64,000 nucleotides of DNA from Nocardia niigatensis NBRC 100131. Lineage in GTDB: Bacteria; Actinomycetota; Actinomycetes; Mycobacteriales; Mycobacteriaceae. The position numbers were made by a program, and so were the translations under genes. The notes beneath the pieces are model-generated. The model was not told the origin of the DNA and searched no databases. It saw only the letters and a program-made list of their open reading frames with translations. Position 1 is the first letter of the stretch. Every line of letters begins with the position of its first letter. Below are positions 55,610-64,000 of the stretch, in pieces. The stretch is taken from contig NZ_BAGC01000019.1 of NCBI RefSeq assembly GCF_000308655.1, positions 58,503 to 122,502 on the forward strand, read 5' to 3'.

Positions 55610-56500
55610 ATGCTCGAGGACTACCGGGCTGCCGCGCGGAGATTCAGCCGGCGGTCCCTGTTCGCGACCACCGGCCTGCTCGGCCTGGCCGCCGCCGGCG
55701 CCGCCGTCAGCGCGGGCGGTAACGCCGCGGTCGACCCCGAGGAGATCGGCCAGGCCACCGCTGTCGGCATCAATCCTGTCATCCGGGTGGAACGGGTTTA
55801 CTCGACCGCCCGCCGCCGCGATGTGGACCTGGTCACCATCCTGCCGCCCGGCGTTCCCACCGAGAACCTGCCGGTGTCACTGCTGCTGCACGGCCTGCAC
55901 GGCACCGCCCGCACCGCGGCCGTCGGCAATATCGCCGACCTCCTGGCCGCCGCGGTCGCCACCCGGCTCTCCCCGGCCTTCGGTTTCGTGGCCCTCGACG
56001 GTGGTGACAACTACTGGCACGACCACGGCACCGGCGACGATCCGATGTCCATGCTGCTCAACGAGGTTCCCGGCTGGCTGGCGCAGCGCCGTCTGGGCGG
56101 GCCGGGCGGCATGCCGTTCGCCTGCACCGGCACCTCCATGGGCGGCTTCGGCGCGCTGGTCTACTCGCGCCGCCGCTTCGAACAGGGCCGGCCGCTGAAC
56201 GCGGTTGCCACCATGTCGCCGGGGTTGCTCACCTCGTGGACCGAGATGGCCAAGCGGAACGCCTTCATCGACGCCGATCAGTGGGCGGCGCTCGACCCGC
56301 TGCGCAACCTCGACAAGGCGGGCCCGGCCCCTGTCGGGGTGTGGTGCGGCGACCGCGACCGCTTCATCGACGGCTGCCGCCGCTACATCGCCACCGCCCA
56401 CCCCGAGGTGGGCCTGGTGACCCCGGGCACGCACACCGACGAGTACTGGAGCACGGTCACTCCGGACGTCCTCCGCTTCCTCTCCCGCCACGTCGGCTGA
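55610..56500 (+). CDS. Tat-exported esterase-like alpha/beta hydrolase
   Basis: A 296-residue protein with a twin-arginine-like signal (RRFSRRSLFATTGLLGLAAAG, residues about 10-30). The hydrolase fold includes LLLHGLHGTART for the oxyanion hole, and the nucleophile Ser in CTGTSMGGFGALV; Asp in VWCGDRDRF and His in TPGTHTDEYW complete a triad. The arrangement recalls esterase D and antigen 85-type mycolyltransferases. Start ATG 55610 follows GGAGGA. Substrate unknown; export places it in the cell envelope. Confidence 0.85.
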   Translation: MLEDYRAAARRFSRRSLFATTGLLGLAAAGAAVSAGGNAAVDPEEIGQATAVGINPVIRVERVYSTARRRDVDLVTILPPGVPTENLPVSLLLHGLHGTARTAAVGNIADLLAAAVATRLSPAFGFVALDGGDNYWHDHGTGDDPMSMLLNEVPGWLAQRRLGGPGGMPFACTGTSMGGFGALVYSRRRFEQGRPLNAVATMSPGLLTSWTEMAKRNAFIDADQWAALDPLRNLDKAGPAPVGVWCGDRDRFIDGCRRYIATAHPEVGLVTPGTHTDEYWSTVTPDVLRFLSRHVG

Positions 56501-56551
56501 CACCGGATCCGCGCGCGAATACCGCTGCGCCGCTGACGGTTCCGCAACGAA

Positions 56552-56582
56552 CGAGGCCCGCGTCCTGGGGACGCGGGCCTCG
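56552..56582. terminator. 14-bp bidirectional hairpin terminator
   Basis: CGAGGCCCGCGTCC (56552-56565) and GGACGCGGGCCTCG (56569-56582) with loop TGG. It separates the converging esterase and DUF4191 genes. Confidence 0.85.
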
Positions 56583-56596
56583 GCGTTTCCGATGGA

Positions 56597-57340
56597 TCAG
56601 CGGCGGCGGATGCTGCGCTGAACGCCGCGCATCTTCGCGCCATTCGGCAGCGGACCCTTGGGGAGGGCCGGGCCGCCACGGGTGGCCAGCGCCGACAGCC
56701 GGCCCTCGATGAGGTCCATGCGCTTGGCGTCGATATTGCGGGGAAGCTTGGTCAGGTAGCGCTGCAGTTCCTTCAGCGGCACCTGGTCCTGCTCGTTGCC
56801 GATGACGACGTCGTAGATCGGAGTGTCGCCGACGAGGCGGGAGACCTTCTTCTTCTCCTGGGCGAGCAGGGATTTGACGCGCTGCGGCGAGCCCTCGGCG
56901 ACCAGGATGACACCGGGCAGGCCGACCACGCGGTGCACGGCGTCGAGCTGGGTGGTGGCGGCGACACCGGGGGAGACGCGCCACTTGCCCTGCAGGTTGT
57001 CGAGCACCCAGGCGGCCGCGCCGGCCTGGCCCTCGGCCTTGGCGTACACGTTCTTCTGGACCCGGCGGCCGAAGATGATGAACGCGGCCAGCGCGCCCAG
57101 CAGCAGACCGATCGGCAGCAGGAACCACTGCATGCCGAAGATCAGGCCGATCACCAGGAACACCACGGTGATGCCCACGAAGGCGCCGATCATCAGCGGC
57201 AGCAGCAGCTTGTCTTCCTTGCGCTGCATCTGGAATGCCTGCCAGAGTTGCTGGCGGCGCTCCTTCGACGCCTGTTTGCGCGCCGCCTTCGCCGCGGCCT
57301 TCGCTTCCTTCGACGGATTACCGCCCTTGCCTGCTGCCAT
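56597..57340 (-). CDS. DUF4191 membrane protein (Rv2219-like)
   Basis: A 247-residue protein. A basic N-terminal helix (KEAKAAAKAARKQASKERR), two membrane segments at about 46-84 (LMIGAFVGITVVFLVIGLIF and LLPIGLLLGALAAFIIFG), then a soluble domain with RVVGLPGVILVAEGSPQRVKSLLAQEKKKVSRL and C-terminal PLPNGAKMRGVQRSIRRR. The family is conserved next to lipA in actinobacteria, but its function is unknown. ATG 57340 is chosen for the Lys-rich start MAAGKGGNPSKE. Confidence 0.88.
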   Translation of the reverse strand: MAAGKGGNPSKEAKAAAKAARKQASKERRQQLWQAFQMQRKEDKLLLPLMIGAFVGITVVFLVIGLIFGMQWFLLPIGLLLGALAAFIIFGRRVQKNVYAKAEGQAGAAAWVLDNLQGKWRVSPGVAATTQLDAVHRVVGLPGVILVAEGSPQRVKSLLAQEKKKVSRLVGDTPIYDVVIGNEQDQVPLKELQRYLTKLPRNIDAKRMDLIEGRLSALATRGGPALPKGPLPNGAKMRGVQRSIRRR

Positions 57341-57420
57341 GCGATCCAGCTTAATGGCCCGGGTACGCCCGGTTCGCGACGGGATCATCGGGATGGCGGG
57401 CGGTCGGTGCCGCCAGGGCC

Positions 57421-59616
57421 TCAGCCCGTGCTCTTGGCCTTGTCCCGCATCGACTCCGCCAGCTGGGTGGGCATGGCCTCGTGCCGGGCGTAGCCGCGGG
57501 TGAACGTGGCCGCGCCGTGCGCCAGCGAACGCAGGTCCACCGCATAGCGGCTGAGCTCCAGTTCCGGCACCTCGGCGCGAATCGCGGTGCGCCCCAGCCC
57601 CACCGGCTCGGTGCCCAGCACCCGGCCGCGACGGCTGGACAGATCACCCAGCACCGGGCCCACATAGTCGTCCGCGACCACCACGTTCACTTCGGAAATC
57701 GGCTCCAGCAGACTGATACGCGCGGCGCCGGCCGCCTCGCGCAGCGCCAGCGCCCCGGCCATCTGGAAGGCCGCGTCCGAGGAGTCGACCGAGTGCGCCT
57801 TCCCGTCGTACAGGGTCACCCGCACATCCACCAGCGGATATCCCGCCGCCACACCCCGGAGGGCCTGGGCGCGCACACCTTTCTCCACCGACGGAATGAA
57901 CTGCCGCGGAACGACTCCGCCCACCACCTTGTCCACGAACTCGATCCCGGACCCCTCCGGCAGGGGAGCCACCTCGATCTCGCAGATGGCGTACTGCCCG
58001 TGCCCGCCGGACTGCTTCACGTGCCGACCGCGCCCGGACGCCTCGGTGGCGAAGGTCTCCCGCAATGCCACCTGGTGATCGACGACGTCGACCTGCACCC
58101 CGAACCGCGACCGCAGCCGTTCCAGCGCCACATCGCGGTGCGCCTCACCCAGGCACCACAGCACCAGCTGATGGGTGTCGGGATTCTGTTCCAGCCGCAC
58201 CGTCGGATCCTCGGCGACCAGCCGCGAGAGCCCCTGCGACAGCTTGTCCTCATCGGCCTTGCTGTGCGCCTCGACGGCGACCGGCAGCAGCGGATCCGGC
58301 ATGGACCACGGCTCGATGATGAGCGGATAGTCCTTGGCGGACAATGTGTCTCCGGTCTCGGCGTGCGAGAGCTTGCTCACGCACACGATGTCCCCGGCGA
58401 TGGCCTGCGGCAGCGGCCGCTGCTGTTTCCCGAACGGCGCGGACACGCCGCCGACGCGGTCGTCGGCATCGTGGTCGCCGCCATCGCCCGCATTGTGCCC
58501 GCACACGTGCACGGTGTCGTCGGCGTGCAGCGTGCCCGAGAACACCCGCACCAGCGACAACCGGCCCACATACGGATCGGAGGCGGTGCGGATCACCTCG
58601 GCGGCAAGCGGCGCGGCCGGATCACACGCCAGCGCGGCGGCCTTGCCGCCGGATCCGGTCGCGGACACGGGATGCTCTGCGGGCGTGGGGAATCCGCGCG
58701 TGATGAGATCCAGGATCTCGACGGTGCCCAGCCCCTGCCGCGCGCCCTCCGGCGGCGGCGCGGCGATCAGCACCGGATGGAAACTCCCGCGCGCCACGGC
58801 CTTCTCGAGGTCCGCGACCAGCGTGGCGAGGTCGATCTCCTCGCCGCCGATGTAGCGGTCCATCAGGGTCTCGTCCTCGCTCTCCGCGATGATGCCCTCG
58901 ATGAGCCGGTCGCGAGCCTCCGCCATCTGTTCCCGCTGCTCCTCGGACGCGGGCGTTTCGAGGCGTTCCCCGGTGGCGTAGTCGTAGACGTGCTGGGTGA
59001 GCAGTTCGATGAGCCCGGTCACCGGCCGGTGCCCGTCGGGCGCTTTGGGCCCGTACACCGGAAGATGCAGCGGCAGCATGCTTTCCGACCGTCCGCCGCC
59101 CAGGATCTCGCGGCAGGTCTCGGTCATCTCGTCGAAATCCGCACGCGCGGTGTCGAGGTGGGTGAGCACGATGGCGCGCGGCATGCCGACGCGCGCGCAC
59201 TCCTCCCACAGTGCCAGGGTCGCCCCGCTCACGCCCTCCACGCCCGCGGCGCTGGAGAGTACGAAAAGGGCCGCGTCCGCTGCCCGCAGACCGGCCCTGA
59301 GTTCCCCGACGAAATCGGCGTAGCCGGGAGTGTCCAGCAGATTGACCTTGACCCGCTCCCAGCCCATCGGCACCACCGACAGCTGGACCGATCGATGTTG
59401 TCGCTGCTCGATGTCGTCGTAGTCGGAGACGGAGGTCCCGTCCTCCACCCGCCCGGCTCTGGGTACCGCCCCGGCCGCCACCGCGAGGGCCTCCACCAGC
59501 GTGGTCTTCCCGGACCCGCTGTGCCCCACCAGCACCACATTCCGTATTTCGTCCGGCCTCTCGGCCACGACCACCCTGCCGTTGACGCCTTGCGCCGTCG
59601 TCGTTCGCTCGACCAT
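57421..59616 (-). CDS. elongation factor G-like GTPase (FusA2-type)
   Basis: A 731-residue translation-factor-like GTPase. P-loop GHSGSGKTT (about 31-39), switch II DTPGYADF, G4 as THLD where EF-G has NKxD, domain II near RLSLVRVFSGTLHADDTV, domain IV with RHVKQSGGHGQYAICEIE and domain V with PISEVNVVVADDYVGPVLGDLSSRRG. It groups with the EF-G-like proteins called FusA2 (Rv0120c) rather than canonical EF-G; these lack ribosome-translocase activity in tested cases. Start ATG 59616 is chosen. It lies between DUF4191 and lipA, where M. tuberculosis has no such gene in my recollection, so it may be a local insertion. Confidence 0.9.
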   Translation of the reverse strand: MVERTTTAQGVNGRVVVAERPDEIRNVVLVGHSGSGKTTLVEALAVAAGAVPRAGRVEDGTSVSDYDDIEQRQHRSVQLSVVPMGWERVKVNLLDTPGYADFVGELRAGLRAADAALFVLSSAAGVEGVSGATLALWEECARVGMPRAIVLTHLDTARADFDEMTETCREILGGGRSESMLPLHLPVYGPKAPDGHRPVTGLIELLTQHVYDYATGERLETPASEEQREQMAEARDRLIEGIIAESEDETLMDRYIGGEEIDLATLVADLEKAVARGSFHPVLIAAPPPEGARQGLGTVEILDLITRGFPTPAEHPVSATGSGGKAAALACDPAAPLAAEVIRTASDPYVGRLSLVRVFSGTLHADDTVHVCGHNAGDGGDHDADDRVGGVSAPFGKQQRPLPQAIAGDIVCVSKLSHAETGDTLSAKDYPLIIEPWSMPDPLLPVAVEAHSKADEDKLSQGLSRLVAEDPTVRLEQNPDTHQLVLWCLGEAHRDVALERLRSRFGVQVDVVDHQVALRETFATEASGRGRHVKQSGGHGQYAICEIEVAPLPEGSGIEFVDKVVGGVVPRQFIPSVEKGVRAQALRGVAAGYPLVDVRVTLYDGKAHSVDSSDAAFQMAGALALREAAGAARISLLEPISEVNVVVADDYVGPVLGDLSSRRGRVLGTEPVGLGRTAIRAEVPELELSRYAVDLRSLAHGAATFTRGYARHEAMPTQLAESMRDKAKSTG

Positions 59617-59771
59617 GGCTCGCTCCCGGGGTCGATCATTGCGGTAGTTCGAGCTTCCCACCAGCGAGGCTGTCCCGTGCGCGAATCGCGGGATAACTCG
59701 TCTACCAGCGTTTCAGCGGGGGCCGCACGGCATTCACCCGGAGGTCACGGGTCATGGAGCCCGCATAGACG

Positions 59772-59809
59772 ACTGCGCGCCGCGTCCCTCACGGGTCGCG
59801 GCGCGCAGT
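59772..59809. terminator. lipA terminator hairpin
   Basis: ACTGCGCGCCGCG (59772-59784) pairs exactly with CGCGGCGCGCAGT (59797-59809), with 12 nt between. It lies 30 bp beyond the lipA stop on the minus strand and upstream of the EF-G-like gene. Confidence 0.85.
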
Positions 59810-59838
59810 CGGGAATCGAGTGACGCGAATTCGGTGCG

Positions 59839-60888
59839 CTACGAACCGAAACGGGCCAGCACGCTGGTGGCCTCCTGCGAAGCGGTGCCCTCCTCGGCGA
59901 GGTGCTGCATCTCCGGGGAGATCTCGCGGCCGTGGTGGCGCATGGCCTGCGCGTAGAGCCGCCCGGCCCGGTAGGACGAGCGAACCAGCGGACCCGCCAT
60001 GACACCGGCGAAGCCCATCTCCTCGGCGGCCTTGGAGTGCTCCACGAACTCCTCCGGCTTCACCCACCGGTCGACCGGGTGGTGACGCGGCGACGGCCGC
60101 AGGTACTGGGTGATGGTGATGATGTCGCAGCCCGCCTCGTGCAGGTCGCGCAGACCCTGGGTGACTTCCTCCGGGGTCTCGCCCATGCCCAGGATGAGGT
60201 TGGACTTGGTGACCAGACCGGCCTCGCGCGCCGCGGTGATGACCGCCAGCGACCGCTCGTAGCGGAACGCGGGCCGGATGCGCTTGAAGATGCGCGGCAC
60301 CGTCTCCAGATTGTGCGCCAGCACCTCCGGACGTGACTCGAACACCTCGGCCAGTTGCTCGGGCACCGCGTTGAAGTCCGGGATCAGCAGCTCGACGCCG
60401 GTGTGCGGGTTGAGCCGCTTGATGGCGCGGACGGTCTCGGCGTAGAGCCAGGCGCCGCCGTCCTCGAGGTCGTCGCGCGCGACACCGGTGACGGTCGAGT
60501 AGCGCAGCCCCATGGCCTGCACGCTCTCGGCCACGCGCCGCGGCTCGTCCCGGTCCAGGGCGGCGGGCTTGCCGGTGTCGATCTGACAGAAGTCGCAGCG
60601 GCGGGTGCACTGTTCACCGCCGATGAGGAAGGTGGCCTCCCGGTCCTCCCAGCACTCGAAGATGTTGGGACACCCGGCTTCCTCGCAGACCGTGTGCAGC
60701 CCTTCGCGTTTCACCAGGCCCTTGAGTTCGGTGTACTCGGGGCCCATGGTGGCGCGGGTGCGGATCCACGAGGGCTTGCGCTCGATCGGGGTCTCGGCGT
60801 TGCGGGCCTCGATGCGAAGCAGCTTGCGGCCATTGGGTGCGGCCGTGTTATCGGATGCCGGGGTATCGACGGAGGTCACTTTGTCCAC
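59839..60888 (-). CDS. lipA: lipoyl synthase
   Basis: A 349-residue radical-SAM enzyme that inserts sulfur into octanoyl groups. The auxiliary cluster motif is C-x4-C-x5-C in [13 protein letters not shown], the radical-SAM cluster C-x3-C-x2-C in CTRRCDFCQ, and the C-terminal RSSY motif in VRSSYRAG, which ligates the auxiliary cluster. It acts on lipoyl domains of E2 and GcvH. Upstream of it is lipB (13 bp between), so both form an operon. Confidence 0.96.
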   Translation of the reverse strand: MDKVTSVDTPASDNTAAPNGRKLLRIEARNAETPIERKPSWIRTRATMGPEYTELKGLVKREGLHTVCEEAGCPNIFECWEDREATFLIGGEQCTRRCDFCQIDTGKPAALDRDEPRRVAESVQAMGLRYSTVTGVARDDLEDGGAWLYAETVRAIKRLNPHTGVELLIPDFNAVPEQLAEVFESRPEVLAHNLETVPRIFKRIRPAFRYERSLAVITAAREAGLVTKSNLILGMGETPEEVTQGLRDLHEAGCDIITITQYLRPSPRHHPVDRWVKPEEFVEHSKAAEEMGFAGVMAGPLVRSSYRAGRLYAQAMRHHGREISPEMQHLAEEGTASQEATSVLARFGS

Positions 60889-60901
60889 CCTACGCTGGTG
60901 A

Positions 60902-61720
60902 TCATTCGGCCTTGGCAGGCACGGTTCGCGGCACCACCGGGAGCTGATCGGTCGTCGATGCGGGAAGCGGCTCCGGACATTCGGCTGACGTCTTCACGCA
61001 GTGGGAGATGGTGTGGTCGGCCACCTTCAGAGCGCCATCGAGGGCGCGCGCGATCGCGTCGGCCGCCAGCGGCCGCACCTGGTCGACGGTCACCTCACGC
61101 CCGAGTTCGCGACTCAGGGTGGTGACCCCGGCATCGCGAATCCCGCACGGCACAATGGCATTGAAGCCGTCCAGGCTGGAATTGCAGTTGAGTGCGATGC
61201 CGTGCATGGTGACCCCGCGCTGGATGCGCACGCCGATGGCCGCCACCTTGCGTTCGGGCTGATACTCCGTCTCCGGCACCCAAACGCCCGAACGGCCTTC
61301 CACCCGGCCGGTTTCCAGTCCGAGCTGCGCGCATACCGCGATGAGCGCTTCCTCCAGCCGACGCACGTAGGCCACCACATCGACGGGTTCGGCCAGCCGG
61401 ACGATCGGGTAGCCGACAAGTTGCCCCGGTCCGTGCCAGGTGATCTTCCCGCCGCGATCCACCTCGATGACCGGAGTGCCGTCCATAGGCAGATCCTGCG
61501 GCTCGGTGCGGCGCCCGGCGGTGTAGACGAAGGGGTGTTCCAGCAGAAGCAGCCGGTCCTGCCCGATGCCGTCAGCGCGTTCGGTGGCAATGGCTCGCTG
61601 AAGCTCCCAGGCTTCCTGATAGTCGATGAGGCCCAGATTCTCGACGGAAAGGGGTGTGTCGTCGAAGCGGGCCGATACCGCGCTGGGTAACGGTGCGGTG
61701 GCCGTACTGCTCGTGCTCAC
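60902..61720 (-). CDS. lipB: lipoyl(octanoyl) transferase
   Basis: A 272-residue transferase that moves octanoate from ACP to lipoyl domains. Key residues are visible: [20 protein letters not shown] with the catalytic Lys immediately before (KVAAIG) and [11 protein letters not shown] with the nucleophile Cys. The C-terminus is extended by about 40 residues (Pro/Ser/Glu-rich) compared with the usual 210-235. It overlaps the GNAT gene upstream by 4 bp. Confidence 0.94.
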   Translation of the reverse strand: MSTSSTATAPLPSAVSARFDDTPLSVENLGLIDYQEAWELQRAIATERADGIGQDRLLLLEHPFVYTAGRRTEPQDLPMDGTPVIEVDRGGKITWHGPGQLVGYPIVRLAEPVDVVAYVRRLEEALIAVCAQLGLETGRVEGRSGVWVPETEYQPERKVAAIGVRIQRGVTMHGIALNCNSSLDGFNAIVPCGIRDAGVTTLSRELGREVTVDQVRPLAADAIARALDGALKVADHTISHCVKTSAECPEPLPASTTDQLPVVPRTVPAKAE

Positions 61721-62259
61721 GGCTGCGACGTTACCCCTTCATCGAGGACAGTCTGCATCAGTGTGAGATCCATCCAGCGCCCGAACTTGTGCCCGACCTC
61801 GGGTAGCTGCCCGACGATCCGGAACCCGAACTTCTCGTGCAGGGCGATCGACGTGCGGTTACTCGATTCGATCGCCGCGATCATGGTGTGCACGCCGTTC
61901 AGGCTCGCGCGGTCCAACAGCTCTCGCATGAGCGCGGTGGCGACGCCGCGGCGCTGGAATATATCCGACACGTACACCGAGTTCTCGACCGCGAAGCGGT
62001 AGCCGGACTTCGGCCGGAACTGGCCGTAGCTGGCGTACCCCGCCACCCGGCCGTCGATCTCGGCCACCAGCACCGGATGTCCTGCCCCGGTCCGTGTCGC
62101 GAACCACGCCTTGCGCTCGTCCAGGTCGGCGAGCTCGGTATCCCAGATGGCCGTGGTCTCGGCGATGGCGTTGTTGTGGATCACCAGGATCTCCGGCAGA
62201 TCGCTCTCACGCGCATCCCGCACCAGCAGGTCGGACGGTTGATCGGTCACGTCCCACAC
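61717..62259 (-). CDS. GNAT-family N-acetyltransferase (phosphinothricin-acetyltransferase-like)
   Basis: A 180-residue GNAT. The acetyl-CoA motif [17 protein letters not shown] (about 108-124) with the R/Q-x-x-G-x-A/G pattern, and the fold's C-terminal [25 protein letters not shown], typical of PAT-type acetyltransferases. The start is GTG 62259 or GTG 62250. It overlaps lipB by 4 bp, which is not the usual lipB neighbour in mycobacteria. Substrate is probably an amino group on a small molecule. Confidence 0.85.
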   Translation of the reverse strand: MWDVTDQPSDLLVRDARESDLPEILVIHNNAIAETTAIWDTELADLDERKAWFATRTGAGHPVLVAEIDGRVAGYASYGQFRPKSGYRFAVENSVYVSDIFQRRGVATALMRELLDRASLNGVHTMIAAIESSNRTSIALHEKFGFRIVGQLPEVGHKFGRWMDLTLMQTVLDEGVTSQP

Positions 62260-62311
62260 GGTATCGACGGGTCCGGTGTGATGTGCGCCGCGCCCATCGG
62301 AACGGGCCGGA

Positions 62312-63211
62312 TCAGCTGGACTGGCCGAGCGTCGCGGACAGCGCCGCGCCGATGGTCGGGTGCTGGAAGGAGTATCCGGCCTCTTCGAGAGCGGTGGGAA
62401 TCGCCCTGGGGCCGTGCAGGATTGCCTCTTCGGCGAACTCGCCGACCGCCAGCCGCAAAGCGAACGCGGGCACCATCAGCGGCGTCGGCCGGTGCATGAC
62501 GCGGCCCAGCGCCCGGGTGAACTCCGCATTGGTGACGGGCGCGGGACCCACCATATTGACTGGGCCGGAAAGGGTTTCGTGGGTGAGCGCGTAGATGATC
62601 GCGCCGACCTCGTCGTCCAGGGAGATCCACGGGACGTACTGGCGGCCACTGCCCAGGCGTCCGCCGAGGCCGAGATAGTAGAGGGGGTACAGCATTCCGA
62701 GCATGCCGCCGTGCCGGGCCAGCACCACCGCCGAACGCAGCAGCACCGTGCGCACGCCGGCCTCGGCGGCCTGTGCGGTGGCGGCCTCCCAGTCGGTGCA
62801 CAGGCGGGCCAGGAAACCTGTTCCGGCGGGGGAACTTTCGGTGACGACCCGGTCGCCGCCGTCGCCGCCGTAGTAGTGCACGCCGCTGGCATTGACCAGC
62901 GTCGGCACTCCCGCGTCGGCGACCGCGGCGGCCAGCACGTCGGTGGGGACGATGCGGCTGTCGCGCAACTCCTGCTTGTAGCTGCCGGTCCAGCGCTGCC
63001 GCCCGATGCTCGCGCCGCAGAGATTCACCACGGCGTCGGCGCCGCGCAGCGCACGCTCGTTCAGGTTGGAACGGACGGGGTCCCAGGTGAATTCGTCGCG
63101 GGCGTGCACGGGACGGCGCACGAGGCGGGTCACCTCGTGCCCGTCGCGGCGCAGAGCCGCGACGAGCGCCGTCCCGATCAGCCCGGACGAACCGGCGATC
63201 ACGACCTTCAT
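62312..63211 (-). CDS. TIGR01777-family NAD(P)-binding epimerase-like protein
   Basis: A 299-residue extended-SDR protein of the TIGR01777 family. Rossmann motif [21 protein letters not shown] at residues 7-27, VNLCGASIG, and [11 protein letters not shown] with active-site-like residues; C-terminal DUF1731-type end. It is conserved between dlaT and lipB in mycobacteria (Rv2216 from recall), suggesting a role linked to division or lipoate biology, but none is proven. It follows the dlaT gene by 33 bp. Confidence 0.9.
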   Translation of the reverse strand: MKVVIAGSSGLIGTALVAALRRDGHEVTRLVRRPVHARDEFTWDPVRSNLNERALRGADAVVNLCGASIGRQRWTGSYKQELRDSRIVPTDVLAAAVADAGVPTLVNASGVHYYGGDGGDRVVTESSPAGTGFLARLCTDWEAATAQAAEAGVRTVLLRSAVVLARHGGMLGMLYPLYYLGLGGRLGSGRQYVPWISLDDEVGAIIYALTHETLSGPVNMVGPAPVTNAEFTRALGRVMHRPTPLMVPAFALRLAVGEFAEEAILHGPRAIPTALEEAGYSFQHPTIGAALSATLGQSS

Positions 63212-63244
63212 CCGATCAATCCCGCAGCCGGCATCCGAGGACTC

Positions 63245-64000
63245 CTACAGGCCGAGGTCACCCTCGAACGCCGCCTCTTCCAGCCGGTGCTTGACGGTGG
63301 TCAGGAAGCGACCCGCGTCGGCGCCGTCGATGAGGCGGTGGTCGTAGGTGAGCGGCAGGTAGGCCATCGACCGGATGCCGATGAACTCGGAGCCGTCGTC
63401 GCTGATCACCATGGGGCGCTTGACGATCGCACCGGTGCCGAGCATGGCGGCCTGCGGCGGCAGCAGGATCGGGGTGTCGAACAGCGCGCCGTTCGAGCCG
63501 ATGTTGGTGATGGTGAAGGTGCCGTTGGCGAGCTCGTCGGGCTTCAGGCCGCCGGTGCGGGCACGGTTGGCGATATCGGCGATGGCGCGCGCCAGTCCGG
63601 CCAGCGACAGGTCGTTGGCGTTGTGGATGACCGGCGAGAGCAGACCCTGCTCGGTGTCGACCGCGATACCCAGGTTGACCACCGAGTGGTAGGTGATCTC
63701 CTTGGTGTCGGAGTTGTACGACGCGTTCATGTTCGGGTGCACGGCCAGTGCCTCGATGACGGCCTTGGCGTAGAACGGCAGGAACGTGATGTTCACGCCC
63801 TCACGCTGCTTGAACGCGGCCTTGGCGCGGTTGCGCAGGGCGGCGATCTTGGTCATGTCGACCTCGTGCACCTGGGTGAGCTGCGCGGTGGTCTGCAGCG
63901 ACTCCACGGTCTTGGTCGCCGTGATCTGCCGGATGCGGGTGGCCTTCTGGACCGTGCCGGGCAGGTGCGCCAGCGACGGACGCGGCGCGGGCGCGGCGGC
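63245..64000 (-). CDS. dlaT: 2-oxoacid dehydrogenase E2 (DlaT/SucB), partial at window end
   Basis: The last 251 or so residues of an E2 acyltransferase, from the edge to the stop at 63245. The Ala/Pro linker and [20 protein letters not shown] lead into the catalytic domain with [47 protein letters not shown], and the active site [14 protein letters not shown]. In mycobacteria the E2 here (Rv2215) serves pyruvate dehydrogenase and peroxidase functions. Its N-terminal lipoyl domains lie beyond the window. With lipA and lipB it forms the lipoate gene group. Confidence 0.93.
   Translation of the reverse strand, partial: AAAPAPRPSLAHLPGTVQKATRIRQITATKTVESLQTTAQLTQVHEVDMTKIAALRNRAKAAFKQREGVNITFLPFYAKAVIEALAVHPNMNASYNSDTKEITYHSVVNLGIAVDTEQGLLSPVIHNANDLSLAGLARAIADIANRARTGGLKPDELANGTFTITNIGSNGALFDTPILLPPQAAMLGTGAIVKRPMVISDDGSEFIGIRSMAYLPLTYDHRLIDGADAGRFLTTVKHRLEEAAFEGDLGL

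Noticed and set aside
57481..59823. 780-residue open frame on the plus strand
   Set aside because: Antisense to the EF-G-like gene; composition is that of a reverse-complement shadow.

Overview
The window is GC-rich actinobacterial chromosome, most likely Nocardia or a close relative in the Mycobacteriales. Three things point there: a complete yrbE-mce operon, actinobacterial P450/ferredoxin/FadD sets, and a right flank (glnA, RDD protein, DUF4191 protein, lipA, lipB, TIGR01777 protein, dlaT) whose order matches what I recall of the Mycobacterium tuberculosis Rv2220-Rv2215 block. No rRNA, tRNA, CRISPR array or transposase was seen.

Left part (about 1.8-35.2 kb) is a lipid or sterol-type catabolic island. 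It holds two aldehyde dehydrogenases, five intact and one broken SDR, a CYP125-type P450 frameshifted just before its heme-binding loop, a CYP51 remnant with most of the gene deleted, a broken 3-hydroxyisobutyrate-dehydrogenase-like gene with a small internal inversion, C-terminal stubs of an LLM oxidoreductase and of an FprA-like ferredoxin reductase, a full yrbEAB-mceABCDEF operon, and an operon of CYP123-type P450, SDR, 3Fe-4S-type ferredoxin, NTF2-like protein, an unknown protein and a FadD19-like acyl-CoA ligase. Then come four TetR regulators, an amine-dehydrogenase/DHDPR-like reductase, a 20-beta-HSD-like SDR with a zinc alcohol dehydrogenase, and a glycosyltransferase/methyltransferase/alpha-toroid cassette. 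Many promoters here carry the same 10-bp palindrome TGTCYGGACA (or close variants), twice as a pair offset by 23 bp. I read the island as one TetR-controlled regulon for uptake (Mce), CoA activation (FadD) and oxidation (P450, SDR, ALDH) of a sterol-like or other hydrophobic substrate, with part of the pathway decaying. The substrate is inference.

Middle part (35.3-52.9 kb) is more ordinary: a monoacylglycerol lipase, an M20 peptidase, a secreted CocE-type hydrolase, a GyrI-like protein, a DUF2236 oxygenase-like protein, a YhgE/DUF3533 membrane protein, a heteromeric pyruvate-type dehydrogenase operon (lpdA-pdhA-pdhB-pdhC) with a PucR-type regulator upstream, TrmO, small hypotheticals, and a secreted tyrosine phosphatase frameshifted by a 34-bp tandem duplication.

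Right part (52.9-64 kb) is core metabolism: type I glutamine synthetase behind a well-formed GlnR box, an RDD membrane protein, a Tat-exported esterase-like protein, DUF4191 protein, an EF-G-like GTPase, lipA and lipB (lipoate attachment and synthesis, needed by both E2 proteins in the window), a GNAT acetyltransferase, a TIGR01777 epimerase-like protein and the 3' part of dlaT/sucB running off the end.
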